Shown here in pieces: positions 1 through 10,588 of a stretch of 64,000 bases of DNA. Source of the stretch: Dichotomopilus funicola (Eukaryota; Ascomycota; Sordariomycetes; Sordariales; Chaetomiaceae). The position numbers were made by a program, and so were the translations under genes. The notes below the pieces were generated by a model. That model made no database searches and was not told the origin of the DNA. It saw only the letters and a list, made by a program, of their open reading frames with translations. The stretch's first letter is position 1. Each line of letters opens with the position of its first letter. The DNA lies in contig NW_026944079.1 in the NCBI RefSeq assembly GCF_033296635.1, forward strand, positions 3,425 to 67,424, in the 5' to 3' direction.

Positions 1-189
1 CTCTAGCCATCTCTGGCTTCGCTGCTCCGGGTCTGCATCATCGGGGGTGTTGTTGAACTCTCTACAGGCTTTAGCACACCGGTTCCGTCCCGCCCGGAAA
101 TCGGGGTTGCCAGCGGGGAAGATGACGTCGGGATAGTGGACGAGCTCAGACTCGTCGCGTACGCTCGTAATGGTTGATTCGCTGCTCAT
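1..189 (-). CDS. Sugar O-acetyltransferase, N-terminal part (runs off left edge)
   Basis: The minus strand is open from an ATG at 189 to the window edge (63 codons, no stop). Residues about 29-63 read as a maltose-acetyltransferase (Mac) domain: a short acidic/aromatic leader, then the helix pattern AGRNRCAKACREFNN followed by a Pro/Asp linker and an Arg/Gln-rich start of the next helix. In this family the Mac domain precedes a left-handed beta-helix that transfers acetyl groups from acetyl-CoA to sugars; that catalytic part lies outside the window. No signal peptide is seen, so a cytosolic enzyme is expected. The family call rests on one short domain, and exact substrate is unknown. Confidence 0.6.
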   Translation of the reverse strand, partial: MSSESTITSVRDESELVHYPDVIFPAGNPDFRAGRNRCAKACREFNNTPDDADPEQRSQRWLE

Positions 190-3100
190 GTTGGCGGTGG
201 ATGAACGGAGAAGCAAGTTGGAGTGAGGATGAAAACAAGGTCTGATGAAACGTGTAGGTCAAGGGCCAGGCGGATTGTAGGCCTTTTGTATCAAAAGTAG
301 GTGGACTTTGGCTAGTGATGGACGAGGTACGTTTGTCGCCAGGCCCCACGGTGTTGGCAGGGGACTGCGCAGTTGATGGTGCCTGATATCTGCGAAAGGG
401 GGCTTGTGGGAGCTGAGGGCGGCTCGCGTGACTTTTGCCTGGCGGTCCAACGAACAACAAACCTCCCGTTTTAGATCACACAGTTTCGGCAACCAGCCAA
501 CAGATGGTGTCCTCCCAGTGTTCTTTGTCCGGCAGCCGTAAAACCAGGTTGGTGCGCGGGAAAGATGGCTTGACAAACGACCGAGAGAAGGCTGGAAGGC
601 GGGCCAGTGTCGGCTGTCAACTGTTGTGTCCCTGTGATGTGGTCGGCGTGCTGTCCAGAAAACGAATCTGCGGGAACACGGTTCATAGTCGTAGTTTTAA
701 TGCCGACCACGGATTCCTGAAAAAATGCCAATTATTGCTGTTGACGAACGAACAGGGCAGGGCTGTGCGAATTGAGCAAAAGGGACGCAAGACTTTTGGT
801 CGGCGAATGTGTTGCCGTCCCTCGCAGTCTTAAAACCGGGGGAGGGAAGATCAGCAAATCCGACCCCCCCGCGCCTGTTTCTGTCAATCTTCCACAGACA
901 CTCCTGGCGCCCCCCGGCCGCCAGACAATTCTTGATCCCGCGACCGATGACACGCATGGGCCGGGTCGCGGTTGTCGACACCATGTGTCGAGACTTCACT
1001 GGGCATTTCGAAGAGATTCTCCGCATATGTGGCTGCGAGATCGACCCTGGCCGGCGTCTTCCCCGAATGGGTTACCAACCTGCAAGCGAATTTTCGGCCC
1101 GCCGTCGTGTGACAGCGCCCCGTGGAAGCGGTTCCTTGAACCTTACCCCCTGTTCCGGCGACCTGCACAGGCTGTTTCTCCGGGATGGGCCAGCTGCAGA
1201 CCGAGCCGACGCCATACCCTGCATGGAACAAGCCACTGGCTCACGTTAACGGACGGACAGTCTGACTACATAACCAAATAAAGGGGATCCCGCATGAGAG
1301 GTGAGAAGAAAAAAGATGGAGGGGGGTTAATGAGGCGTCTCAATGGCTCGTTCTAGCCATCAGCCACATCGCCGGCCGGCCTCGATCCCTCACGTTCGTC
1401 AACGGCAATGGCGCAGCGACGCGGGTTGGTGGCATGGATCCGAAGCGTTGACGGGGGTTGAGCGTCTGGAGTGTTCAGGCTGGCCAGGCACGCAAGAGCC
1501 AGCGCGATGCTTTCCAGCGGCGCTTGCCAAGGATGATGTTCATTCTGGAGGGGACGCGGGTGTTCGTGGGCATGAGCGGGCTCCAGACGCAATTCCGCGG
1601 TCCAATCGCCGTCGGTGCAGAGACGAGGCGCCCAGCGTGTCCCACCGGGCCGGGCGATCCGCCCATTCCGGGGCCGAGCCGGCTGCCTCCCCGGGCGCCC
1701 CTTTGCTGGGGTAGTGTGACCCAACTCTGCGCGGATTGGCCGGCGTGTCTCTCGCGTCGGGGAGCTCATAGTTTTGTTCGTTGGGGGCTTGGAGGAGGCC
1801 TTGTTGATTGATTGCTTTTGTTGCGCAGCTGAGTCTCCTAAAAATGCTTCAGAGTTTCCCCCCCTCCAAATTTTCCTATTCTTGGAGTTATCCTCGGTTA
1901 GGTGGGTCTGACCCCAATCAGGCTCTTGTACGGATATCACGGTCACCGGTCAACCGCCCGCGATGAAGATTGTCAACGGCATCGAACGAGTTACGAATAT
2001 TGTGGCGACTTGAAACTGGTTCGTTGCTTTTTCTGGCCGAGGTTTGCGGAGCTCTGTAGTTAAAGCTTGGTTCAATACCTTAGCTCAATACCGGGCCTTC
2101 CTTTCAATCTTGGCCCTCGACGTGGCGGACGTGGTGGATGAGACATCTCGTTCTTTTCTGGCGGAGGAACACAATACATCGAACCACGGCCATTGTTCGC
2201 CGGCGCACTAGTGAAGCAATGCCCACCTCGAGCTGCAGAGATGTCTGAGTACCCAGGATTGTGAGCTCGACGAACGCTTTTACTATCTCATTAGGGGAAA
2301 GCAAACCGTTGCAGCTGCAACTCACCTTCGTCCGGGTGCCGTCAGCCGTGACCCCTGGGCCGTGGCTGGCCGGCCCACAAGGGCCGAGCTGGGGGGTGCC
2401 AATGTCGCAACCGCGGCACCGTCAGCGGTTTCCCGCAGCGTCCGATAGGCGAGAAGCCACCAACCGCACAAGGAGTGACACAGCGCGGCACTGGCACCAA
2501 ACAGCAGCCGTGGCGGCGGCGTGTCATTGCTCACCTCGACCTTGCGCGAATCATCAACGGCGCATGCCTAAATGCAGCCATCTTCCCCGAGGTGACAGAC
2601 AGCCTCAGCTTTAGCCAGCCCTGCCAAGCTGTCTCTCACATCATCCATACCGTCTCTCGGCCGCGATTTGCCCTCGGTGGGATCAGAGTCATGGGACGCA
2701 TATCCTATTGCGGGCTTCGGGCTCCATTTGCGAGCCGAAGTTGGTGGATGCCCGGTGGTTTGCAGTGGTCTCGTATTCGATCATCTTGCTGGTAGTATCG
2801 AAGGACTGCGAGGGCGCATAAACAGCACGCGAACTTGGGGCGGCGACGGGATTGACTCCGAAAAAGTGACGGGGAACGGCTGTGACCATGGCAGCCCCAG
2901 CGCTGGTCATGCAACGAGACGTCTAGTGAGAGAGAAAGCTAGATTGCGGGAAGGTCAATGTCCCGGGGGAACAATGGGAACAACGGGAGAAACCCATGGG
3001 GAACAATGGATAGGGCGAGCCGCCGGGATTAAATGCAATCTCGAAACGAATGTAGGGTGAGGGGCATCAAACGATCAAAGCCAAGTGTGACGGGATCGAT

Positions 3101-4171
3101 TATCTCCAGGGTGGCTGGCACCGTTGGTGAAGGTGGTGAAACTTGGGTGTGGAAGAGCAAAAGGGAAAAAGCGATTTACAACGTGCGAGAAAGAGCGGGG
3201 GGCTGCGAATACCACTTGCGCTCGCACTGGGCTGCACGCAGTTGACGGAGTCAACTCCGAGGGCAAGTGCCATCAGGCTAGGAGATTGTGATATCAATCG
3301 ATCAGGCACAGCCCTCCCGCTCCTTCCGCCACTCATTGTGTTGGCTCGAATCTCAGAGATCAGCAGTGACGCGGATCGGACGAGGCTAGGGCTGCACATG
3401 GGCTGATGGGAGCATGGATCACCCCATTGATGCATCGGCCGCTTCCTGACAACTTACACATCATATCTGGCCGGGTTTCGATCGAGACCTTGTTTTACCT
3501 CGGGTTGTCATATCATATCCATCGATGACAACAGCCATATTGACGTCTGGAATCATCGGCAAGGGAGCGCCCATTGTGACGAGCGAGCCGTGTGGAGGCG
3601 AAGGTTGGCGTTCTACCTCGGTTCTTACTTTCGTTTCTCCCCTCCTTCGTTTGTTTGCTTTGGAGAGCCGTCCCGACCGCCCGGCTGTTTGTCCGGAGAC
3701 GACGGGTGATGGATCAACCCGGGCTGTGACGGCCACATAAACCTGACACACAGACTGGTGGCCAAAGACCGATGCCAACTGCAATCATCAATGGCCGCAA
3801 GGCAAGATGGGCGACCAACAAGAGCAATGACCAGGCCTTGTGGGCCCATGGTGGTAAGCGTATGTCGAGAGATGGGCAACTCCCATAGGACACGAGTCCG
3901 GTTGTTTCCCGGGTTGGGCGGTTTCCCAAGGGCTTCATGTTGCTTGGATTTACTGCAAGATGTCACTGTGGCATGGTTTGTTTAGACTTCGTTGTCCTCC
4001 TTGTTCCAACACGTTATTGCATTGCTTTTGAGACTGATGAGACCCGGCACCAACTCAAGCTACCTCTTACTATGGAAGTCCCAGACCCAAGCAGGCCCAC
4101 ATCAACGAACCCGACTCTGACCGGCAGCTGCAACACACCCCCAAGACCTCGAGACCACACCTAACAGGCTC
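190..4171. other. Long gene-free stretch
   Basis: About 4 kb in which every open frame is short, overlaps others on both strands and resembles no known family. The longest (1353-1946, minus, 197 codons) is Arg/Pro-rich and looks like chance openness in GC-rich DNA. The leftmost part should carry the promoter of the acetyltransferase-like gene. I see no repeat array, RNA gene or transposon relic. Confidence 0.5.
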
Positions 4172-5092
4172 CTACTTCTTGACCGGCTTGTTGAGAGCGT
4201 CGCTGTAGGCCTTCAGATTCTTACCCGTGAGCTTCTCAATCATCTTGTCGTACTTGGGACGGAACTTTAAGAAGTATCGGGGGTTGAGGTCGGCCTTGAA
4301 GACGACGTGCTCGTACTTGAAATGAATCCTCTCTTGAGTGTTGCGCTTGCTGATGCTCTTCTTGAACGCGTCGGCGTCCATTGTTAGGTAGACGAGGTAC
4401 GTCATGGGCTCAAACGCGTACACTGGGTTCGCATCGTCTGCGGAGATGTTGGTGGCTGGCACGAGCCCGAAGCGCAGCGCAAAGTCGAGCTTGCTGTGGT
4501 CACCTCCAATCTCGATATTCTTGAGCGCCTTGACAAAGTTGGTGATCTGGCTGTCGATTTGCTTCTTGTGGTTGCTATCTAGTCCCATGCCGTCAAACAT
4601 GGTCTCCAGGAGCTTTTCATGGATCTCGCTCATGAGGATGTCGAAACTGTGCTCCGTGTGCACGCCTTCGCCGAAGGTGTAGACACCCGCCATGGGGCCC
4701 GTCATTGCGTTGTATGCCAGCTTGGCTTGGACATTGAATGCCACGGCGGCCTCCTTGGTAATGTCAAAACCCTTCGGGTGTTGCTTGATGAGGTCGATGT
4801 TGGTGAATATCTGGCAGACCGAATGGGCGTCCTTGAGGTAGCCGAAGTTTTCCTCGGCCTTGGCCTTGTCATAGCCGGTGGTGACACCGATCGGGTCCTC
4901 GACCACGACCGGGGGAGGCTTGGGCACCTTGCCATTGTTGACCTGGTCTTCGGCAGACTCAGTGTCACCCTTCATGAGATCGACAAGGTCATCGAATCTG
5001 TCGTGAGGCGGGGTGGGAGCACCAGGGGCGGACTCGCCCGCCACGAACGCTTCAGCGATGGGCGTGGAACGGCCAATGTGTACAGCCACCAT
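4172..5092 (-). CDS. Cluster family protein 1, unknown function (306 aa)
   Basis: Single-exon gene, ATG at 5092, 306 aa, no signal peptide or membrane helix. Residues 1-70 are low-complexity and Pro/Asp/Glu-rich. Residues about 80-195 are mainly helical and contain the family signature MTGPMAGVYTF (130-140) followed by a long amphipathic helix (about 155-192). Residues about 200-275 alternate hydrophobic and polar residues as beta strands and end in the signature KADLN (266-270). The same helix-then-sheet order and both signatures recur in the proteins at 6540-7796 and 9145-10188, so this is one of three clear paralogs. I do not recognise the family with confidence. A helical layer followed by a sheet in a soluble protein would fit a Cyt-like membrane-active fold, but this is a weak guess. 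It is divergent from protein 2 across a 1.4-kb spacer. Confidence 0.8.
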   Translation of the reverse strand: MVAVHIGRSTPIAEAFVAGESAPGAPTPPHDRFDDLVDLMKGDTESAEDQVNNGKVPKPPPVVVEDPIGVTTGYDKAKAEENFGYLKDAHSVCQIFTNIDLIKQHPKGFDITKEAAVAFNVQAKLAYNAMTGPMAGVYTFGEGVHTEHSFDILMSEIHEKLLETMFDGMGLDSNHKKQIDSQITNFVKALKNIEIGGDHSKLDFALRFGLVPATNISADDANPVYAFEPMTYLVYLTMDADAFKKSISKRNTQERIHFKYEHVVFKADLNPRYFLKFRPKYDKMIEKLTGKNLKAYSDALNKPVKK

Positions 5093-6539
5093 GGTGTCGA
5101 ATGGAGAAGATGACAGAGGGGATGGGGATTCAAGGGGTAAAGGAGCTTTTTGGTGCTGACAGCACGTTTTTCTTTCTTGTTTTTTTGTTGGCTTTGGGGG
5201 GGCTGAGAACTGCGAGAACTTGAGACAAGTGACGAGTTGGGAGGGTGATAGATGAATTTATTATCTTCTACTCCCGGTACTTTCCAGTTTATCTCACTTT
5301 ATCACATCTCTGCCTCCCCGAAATCCCTTATCCAGCCGAGTTACCGCTCAGCTTCTCCATTCGTCGAGTGACGGTCAAAACGTAACCTTCCATCAGTTGT
5401 CTGTCACTCATCTTGGCTTGACGTCGCGTTCCCTCGACCCCCGCGCGGCCGTTTCGAAGTACAGGTGAAACAGCTGCGGATATCGCGGCGCACGAAAATA
5501 TTTCAAAAGAGTGGCCCAAGTCGTGGGGTTTGTTGGCCGCGTCAGCTAGTTGTGCCGCCTCGGACTAGGTCACTAGAATTCTAGTCTGTCATTATTGGAG
5601 CAGCTGGCCGACACCACTATCAATTTTGACTTAATGACGCACGCTGTAATTCAGGACCGAGTTCAAAAACAGTATCGATTCGCTTCTCGCCCCGCGTTCT
5701 TCGTCATGCCAGATGCTCGTTCGGGGCTCGTTTCGTTCGCCATGTCATTGATCTGCTGGGGCTCCGTAGTGACTGTAGCGCTGGCGGCGGGTTGGGCATC
5801 CCATTGGGCCTCTCTCGGTGGTGATAAGCGCTCAGAGCGTCGCGCTTCCCTGTTCTGGCTCCTCCCACATGCACACCGGTCCGGCCCGCTTGAACTATCC
5901 GCCAACAAGAGAAAACCCGCGATAATACCTTATGTAACCATTGCGGGGTGCTAAGAGCCTGAGATTGCTGCGTGATGGTAGTATTATCACATTTTCTCAA
6001 GTCACCGGCCGAGCGGCTATTGACCTGTTGGTTTTCAGCTGGTCGATATGCTTCCCCAACTACCAGATGCGTTGACGCGCATGTAACGAGCGGCTTGTTG
6101 CCCCACACCAGGCTCGTTGATCGCCGCCGTTTTGTTTCCCAGAGCGCAGAACAAACAAAACGGAACGGCGAAGTGGAGACTCTAAACCTACGGTACCTAT
6201 GATGGGCTACATCGTGTATCTCACTACCCAAGTAATTAACCACATCTCCGCGGGCGATCACGAAAATAGTGTGCGCTTTGGACACGAGTATGCTTCCCGA
6301 CTTGCCTCATCACTTTCCGGGCGTTGAGTCGTTTGTCCCGTCCTGTCCTCCGCACGCTTCTGAAGTTCTGTCTGAGTTCCAAGTCGCCCCGTTACCCTTT
6401 GCCATTTTGAGTTTCGAATTTCCTTAGCATCTACGTTTTTTTCCCTTCTCCTCGTCTCTCCTCTCTCCTGAATCGTCTCATTACATCCTAAGCATCACAC
6501 AACACTTGTTGTTCCCGGAAAGCCATTGCCTACCTAGCC
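5093..6539. promoter_or_regulatory. Divergent intergenic region between family proteins 1 and 2
   Basis: The stretch separates two divergently transcribed paralogs and should carry both promoters. It contains a T-rich and G-rich tract near 5175-5205, an inverted repeat at 6127-6163 (listed separately) and a long pyrimidine-rich tract at about 6420-6480, typical of fungal 5' leaders, just before the protein 2 start. No coding frame in it resembles a gene. Confidence 0.55.
6127..6163. repeat. 11-bp inverted repeat upstream of family protein 2
   Basis: CCGTTTTGTTT at 6127-6137 and its exact reverse complement AAACAAAACGG at 6153-6163 are separated by 15 bases. It lies about 380 bases before the ATG at 6540. 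The right arm is part of a 13-base word, ACAAAACGGAACG (6155-6167), found again upstream of family protein 3 at 8906-8918. It may be a binding site for a dimeric regulator; that is inference. Confidence 0.5.
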
Positions 6540-7796
6540 ATGAGCGCTTCACACCCAGCCGCGGCTCATGGAGCGCCTTCCGCAAGGTATACAACCCGTA
6601 GACACTCCCTCTCACAACAATTCCAAGCCGGCCTGCTAACCTGAAGATGTGTCAGCACGCAAGTTGACAGCATGGAGGACCTTAAGCGCCATCTGAAGGA
6701 GGCCATGGCCGATCCTACCGATGTGATTGAGCAAGGGATCGCGCCCCCGCCCTATTTCTTTGTCTTGGAACCAGTGACCAAAGACGAAGAAGGGGCAGAA
6801 AAATTCGAAGCGTTACTGAGCGCTGCAGCTGTCGCACGCATCTTTGCCGCGATGGACTTCGTCCAGGGCAGCGGTAAGGGCAAAGCAGGCGGACCCTACA
6901 GCCTCCGTAACCCGGACGAGTATGTCCCCGCGTTCAACGAGAAGACCAAAATAACCGTCAACACCTTCCTCACCCGCTCCATGTCGGGCATGTACACGCA
7001 GCTCCCGGGCGGGACAGTCTCCAAGCTTAACCTCGACATCACCCGTCGCGACCTTCACGCTAAGATTGTTCAGCTCATTTTTGGTGGGTTAGATCGAATC
7101 GGTGAGAAGCACCGGAAGGATCTTGACAAGCTTCTGACAAGCTTCACGACGGCACTCAAACCTTTCAAGGTTCCTGGGGCAGACAAACCGGAGAAGGAGG
7201 GCGACGAGGATGACCAACCCGAGCTGCAGCACGCCGTGATTGTCAACTACGTGAAAGCCACTGATATCACGGGTGGCTCAGGCGGTGATGGCGGCCTCTT
7301 CATCTACAAACCATCCTCCCGGATCGTGGTCTTCTCCGTCAAGCCGCGGCAGTGGTCCATGGCCCTTGATAAGTCGTCACACACGAAGCCGGACCCAAAG
7401 CCGGACCCGAAGCCGAAGCCTGGGCTGGGAGAGGAGCCGGAGCCATCCGATCCAGATTCGACTCCATCCGGCCACGGACATGATGCTGGAGCTACTCATG
7501 GCACCGCTGATGCCGCTTCTGCTTCTCACGGTTCCGAAAAGGTGACCACAAAGGGTTGGTGGTGGCCGAAGCCCAAACCCGACCCAGAGCATGAGAAGAT
7601 CAAATTCACCTTGACTACGACCATCGTCGAGTTGGAGCTCAACGAAGACAAGTTCAAAGCCGGTAAAAGCAAATTTGAAGCGGTCTTTAGGAGCGTGGCA
7701 AAGGACGACCAGGAACTGAGCGTCATTGCAGACAATGGTGGATTGAAGGCTTTGGGAGAGAGTGCTTGCACGGTCTACCGCGAGCTCGAAGCATGA
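6540..7796 (+). CDS. Cluster family protein 2 with Pro-rich loop insertion (395 aa)
   Basis: Two exons, 6540-6586 and 6656-7796. The 69-nt intron has a CTAAC branch site and ends GTGTCAG; the join keeps the frame and adds 21 residues (starting MSASHP) ahead of the internal Met at 6672. Signature MSGMYT lies near residues 125-130, followed by a long amphipathic helix (about 147-184) and beta-type segments. Compared with the paralogs it carries an insertion at about 258-329, between the last two strands: tandem KPDP-type repeats, then a Gly/Ser/His/Ala-rich stretch and a WWWPKPKPDP segment. The strand after the insertion resumes the family pattern and ends with a LELN signature. There is no signal peptide or membrane helix. 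The long acidic/basic loop may project from the fold. Function unknown; it is a paralog of 4172-5092 and 9145-10188. Confidence 0.82.
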
Positions 7797-8077
7797 TTTT
7801 TCTTTCTCGTCCTTTTATTGTGTGTCTTTCTTGTTGTTATTCTATAGCAATTGTTGAATTTGAGCAAAGTCAGTATTAGGCTTCTCTTGCCTCTAATTCA
7901 TTGATTCCACGATGGTGGTGGTTGAGGACTGGCAAATTCGGAACGTGAAAGTAGGGCAACCCCTTTTCCCTGGTCAAGAGAAGGTACGTATTCTTTGGAC
8001 AACCTCATGGGCTAAAGCCAGGTCCACAACCACGCCAAACAAGCGAAGGAACCGATAACCTAGCAATCAAACACGTC

Positions 8078-8398
8078 GGAAAGCGCGGCAGGACCGAAAA
8101 TCAGAGTCACCGAGGGTGATTGGTAACGTCATGTTGCAGAGAGTAGGCTAGAAAAAGCGGATATCCGGCTCGTAATCGCGATGTAAGATGCCCATTCTGT
8201 CTACGGCCAAGTCCAGTCTGTAGAAACTGGCAAATAAACACCAAGGAAAGCACGGTAAGATAGAAGAGGAAAGCGCAGTAGGAGGGAAAAGGAAACCGCG
8301 ACTGTAACGTCATGCCACGAGAAGTAAGCCAATAAAAGCGGATATCCAACTTGTGATCGCTCTGCAAGGCGCTCCTTCTGTACGGGCTAGATGCGGCC
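8078..8398. repeat. Imperfect tandem duplication, two units of about 130 bp
   Basis: Unit A (about 8078-8215) and unit B (about 8268-8398) share, in the same order, GGAAAGCGC..AGGA, GTAACGTCATG, AAAAGCGGATATCC, a GTAATCG/GTGATCG-type word and TTCTGT. They are offset by about 181-190 bp and differ by scattered substitutions and small gaps. No coding frame spans both units with conserved codons. This is an old non-coding duplication inside the paralog cluster. Confidence 0.7.
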
Positions 8399-8905
8399 AA
8401 ATCTGCCCAAGATGCTTGATTGTCACATCGCGTACAATGCTCATCCTGTGATGATACGGTGGAGTGGCTTATGGCGCTCATCACTTTTGTCCTATGTCGC
8501 TCAACCCTAATTACCGCCTTGACAAAGAGCTCAGCTCGCTTCTCTACGTTGCTCATGCCTGGATCCGGAGCACATGCATGGGCCGATAAGATAGGAACTC
8601 CGAAATGATGCCTACACTGAGTGATATTGGCTTTCACGACAGACACGTACGCCAGCGGGGTGGTTGATCAGAGCGGGGGAAAGTCCGAAAGACTGCATGG
8701 GAGCCAATGGAAGATTTGATTTATTAGGACTTGTTTCCAGGCCCTTCCGCACGAAGCAGATCTAGTGATAAGTCTGTGAGTGACAACATTGTGGAGAAAT
8801 CTGTTGTCAATTTAGAGCAACTCCTTACTCCTCGCAGAAGTGGGGCGTGGGGCGTTGAGGCGGCGAGGCCAAAACGGAGAAACGTTACGGAGGGATGGAC
8901 AAGCG

Positions 8906-8918
8906 ACAAAACGGAACG
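8906..8918 (+). promoter_or_regulatory. 13-bp word shared by two paralog promoters
   Basis: ACAAAACGGAACG is identical to bases 6155-6167. This copy is about 227 bases before the ATG of family protein 3; the other is about 373 before protein 2. A related CAAAACGGAGAA lies at about 8869, and CAGAACGGAGAA lies upstream of the gene at 10589. Shared regulation is inferred. Confidence 0.35.
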
Positions 8919-9144
8919 ACCGCTTTCGTTTACACCGTTTGGGAGTTGTGAAGAATCCGATCTCGACGACTTTCACTATTTAATGACGTGTGCTGCTTGC
9001 TGGACAGTGATGAGAAAAGGACATGTAAGCGGCCATATCGTTCCTCGATCTGACTTGCGATCTTTGCCCACTATCACCCTCTGAACCGCCAACCCACGGT
9101 TCATTTTCCATCAAGTCTTTGTTACCTACCCATTACCAGACATC

Positions 9145-10188
9145 ATGACGCTCACGAACGGCCCGGATATCGGGGACTTCCACCCCGTGGCTTCCCTTAT
9201 GAGCCGGGCCACAGACCCCTTGCTTTCGGCGTCCGCTGCGAGAGAGGTTGCGTCTTCGGGGGTCCGAGGCGCGGTTGCTGCTGCAAGCAGCAGTTTTGTG
9301 GCAGACGACCCTTTTGCGTCGCTACGTGATCGGATGAACTCAGCCGCTGGGGGTGCAGAAAGCGAGACCAAGAAGAAGCTGGCCCCCATGCCCCAGGATG
9401 TGGCCGTCATCCCTGACAAGGACGAGGATGACCCGCTGACGGACGAGGATTGGAAACGCAAGGCGATCAAGGACGTCCAGCATCTACGTGACATTGCATC
9501 CATCGCGGATCTGTACATCGCCATGTCGAACCTGGAGAAGCGCAAAGCACGTGGTCACCCAGAGGAATACCGCATCACGGACCCGAAAGAGGCTGCGCAA
9601 GCGTTTGCTGACATGGCTGACTCGGCGTACCGCGTCATGGCGGGCCCTCCCCTTGTTGGCTTGTATAGCTTCTCGAGCGGCACCGTGAGGGAATTTAGGC
9701 GGAAGATGTCCAAGACGGAGCTGCACCTGGGCTTCCTGGCTGAGATCTTCACGGGCTTCAGCTTCACCAAGGCGGCCACCAAGCAGCTCGACGGCATCCT
9801 TACCAACTTCATTAAGTCCCTGGGTGACATCAGCGTCAGCACCGAGAAGACCAACAACTCGGTCGACCAGACCATCCGCATCCACCAAACCATCGCCATG
9901 AACATCACAGGTGACGACGAACGGGCGATCTGGGTCTACCAGCCGCGGACGCGCATCATCTACATGCACGTTGACGGCAGCACCTGGAAATGGGCCACCA
10001 ACAAGGCCAACCACGAGGAGAGCACCTTCTACATGAACTATGTTGTCGTCGACTGTGACCTCAATGTCAACAAATGGCTCGGGGCCAAAGCCCAGCTCGA
10101 GGCCATCTTCAAGGAAGTCACCAGCAAGACTTTCGCGGACTACGGGAAGATGAGGTATCCTTCTCCGATAGACTCGACCACCAAGTAA
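9145..10188 (+). CDS. Cluster family protein 3, unknown function (347 aa)
   Basis: Single-exon gene, ATG at 9145, 347 aa. The N-terminal 100 residues are Ala/Ser-rich then acidic, with no signal peptide. Residues about 105-165 are helical. The family signature reads MAGPPLVGLYSF (165-176) and is followed by an amphipathic helix with the ILTNFIKSL motif (218-226), close to the ITNFVKAL motif of protein 1. Residues about 240-310 are beta-type, with AIWVYQP and IIYMHVDGS segments, and end at the DLN signature (305-307) and a short C-terminal helix. These matches make it an unambiguous paralog of 4172-5092 and 6540-7796, though divergent enough that the duplications are old. The biochemical role is not recognisable from the sequence. 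Confidence 0.82.
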   Translation: MTLTNGPDIGDFHPVASLMSRATDPLLSASAAREVASSGVRGAVAAASSSFVADDPFASLRDRMNSAAGGAESETKKKLAPMPQDVAVIPDKDEDDPLTDEDWKRKAIKDVQHLRDIASIADLYIAMSNLEKRKARGHPEEYRITDPKEAAQAFADMADSAYRVMAGPPLVGLYSFSSGTVREFRRKMSKTELHLGFLAEIFTGFSFTKAATKQLDGILTNFIKSLGDISVSTEKTNNSVDQTIRIHQTIAMNITGDDERAIWVYQPRTRIIYMHVDGSTWKWATNKANHEESTFYMNYVVVDCDLNVNKWLGAKAQLEAIFKEVTSKTFADYGKMRYPSPIDSTTK

Positions 10189-10588
10189 GCAGCTCGGAGC
10201 GGTGACTGTACAAGGAGTGGAACGCAGAGTGATGGGATTGATGCGGAACAGAATGGTCTTGGTTGGAGGATGAGGACCACATAACTAGCACTCAAAGATA
10301 GCAAGATCTGAACCCTCGAGCCCTGGCTTATTTTGCATGCTGTGATCCCACCGAGACCGAAGTTTTATGTACCAAGACAACCAAGCGCCGTAAATCCTTT
10401 GGGCAATCGGGGGTCTCGTTAGCCAATCCGATGGGCCATCAACCACAGAACGGAGAAGACTGAGGGGTTATATATTGCGCCCCCCCTTCTCCTGCGCTCA
10501 GTCGCCGCTCTTTCCCACTTCCCACCATTTCCCTTAGACTTCAGTCCATTGCAGCACCCTTAAACCCATTGCGCAGCACTGTCTTACG
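10189..10588. promoter_or_regulatory. Intergenic region with TATA-like box
   Basis: The region contains the 3' end of family protein 3 and the promoter of the next gene. A TTATATATT box at about 10468-10476 lies 113 bases before the ATG at 10589 and is followed by a C/T-rich leader. No other feature is seen. Confidence 0.5.
10468..10476 (+). promoter_or_regulatory. TATA-like box
   Basis: TTATATATT sits in otherwise GC-rich sequence at a reasonable distance from the start codon at 10589, followed by a pyrimidine-rich stretch where transcription would be expected to begin. Confidence 0.5.

Larger units (their letters stand above)
7797..9144. other. Intergenic region with an imperfect tandem duplication
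   Basis: There is no credible coding frame. It holds the 3' end of family protein 2, an imperfect direct duplication at 8078-8398 (listed separately) and, near 8870-8918, several AAAACGGA-type words including the 13-base word shared with the upstream region of protein 2. The part nearest 9144 should be the promoter and leader of family protein 3. Confidence 0.55.

Noticed and set aside
1353..1946. 197-codon minus-strand open frame
   Set aside because: Arg/Pro-rich, overlaps equally long frames on the other strand, and has no domain-like pattern.
5704..6285. 193-codon minus-strand frame between family proteins 1 and 2
   Set aside because: No family resemblance; lies in the divergent promoter region and contains the inverted repeat.
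4172..10188. Firm naming of the three paralogs as Cyt-type pore-forming toxins
   Set aside because: Only a general helix-then-sheet order supports this; no diagnostic motif could be confirmed by eye, so the products are left as unknown.
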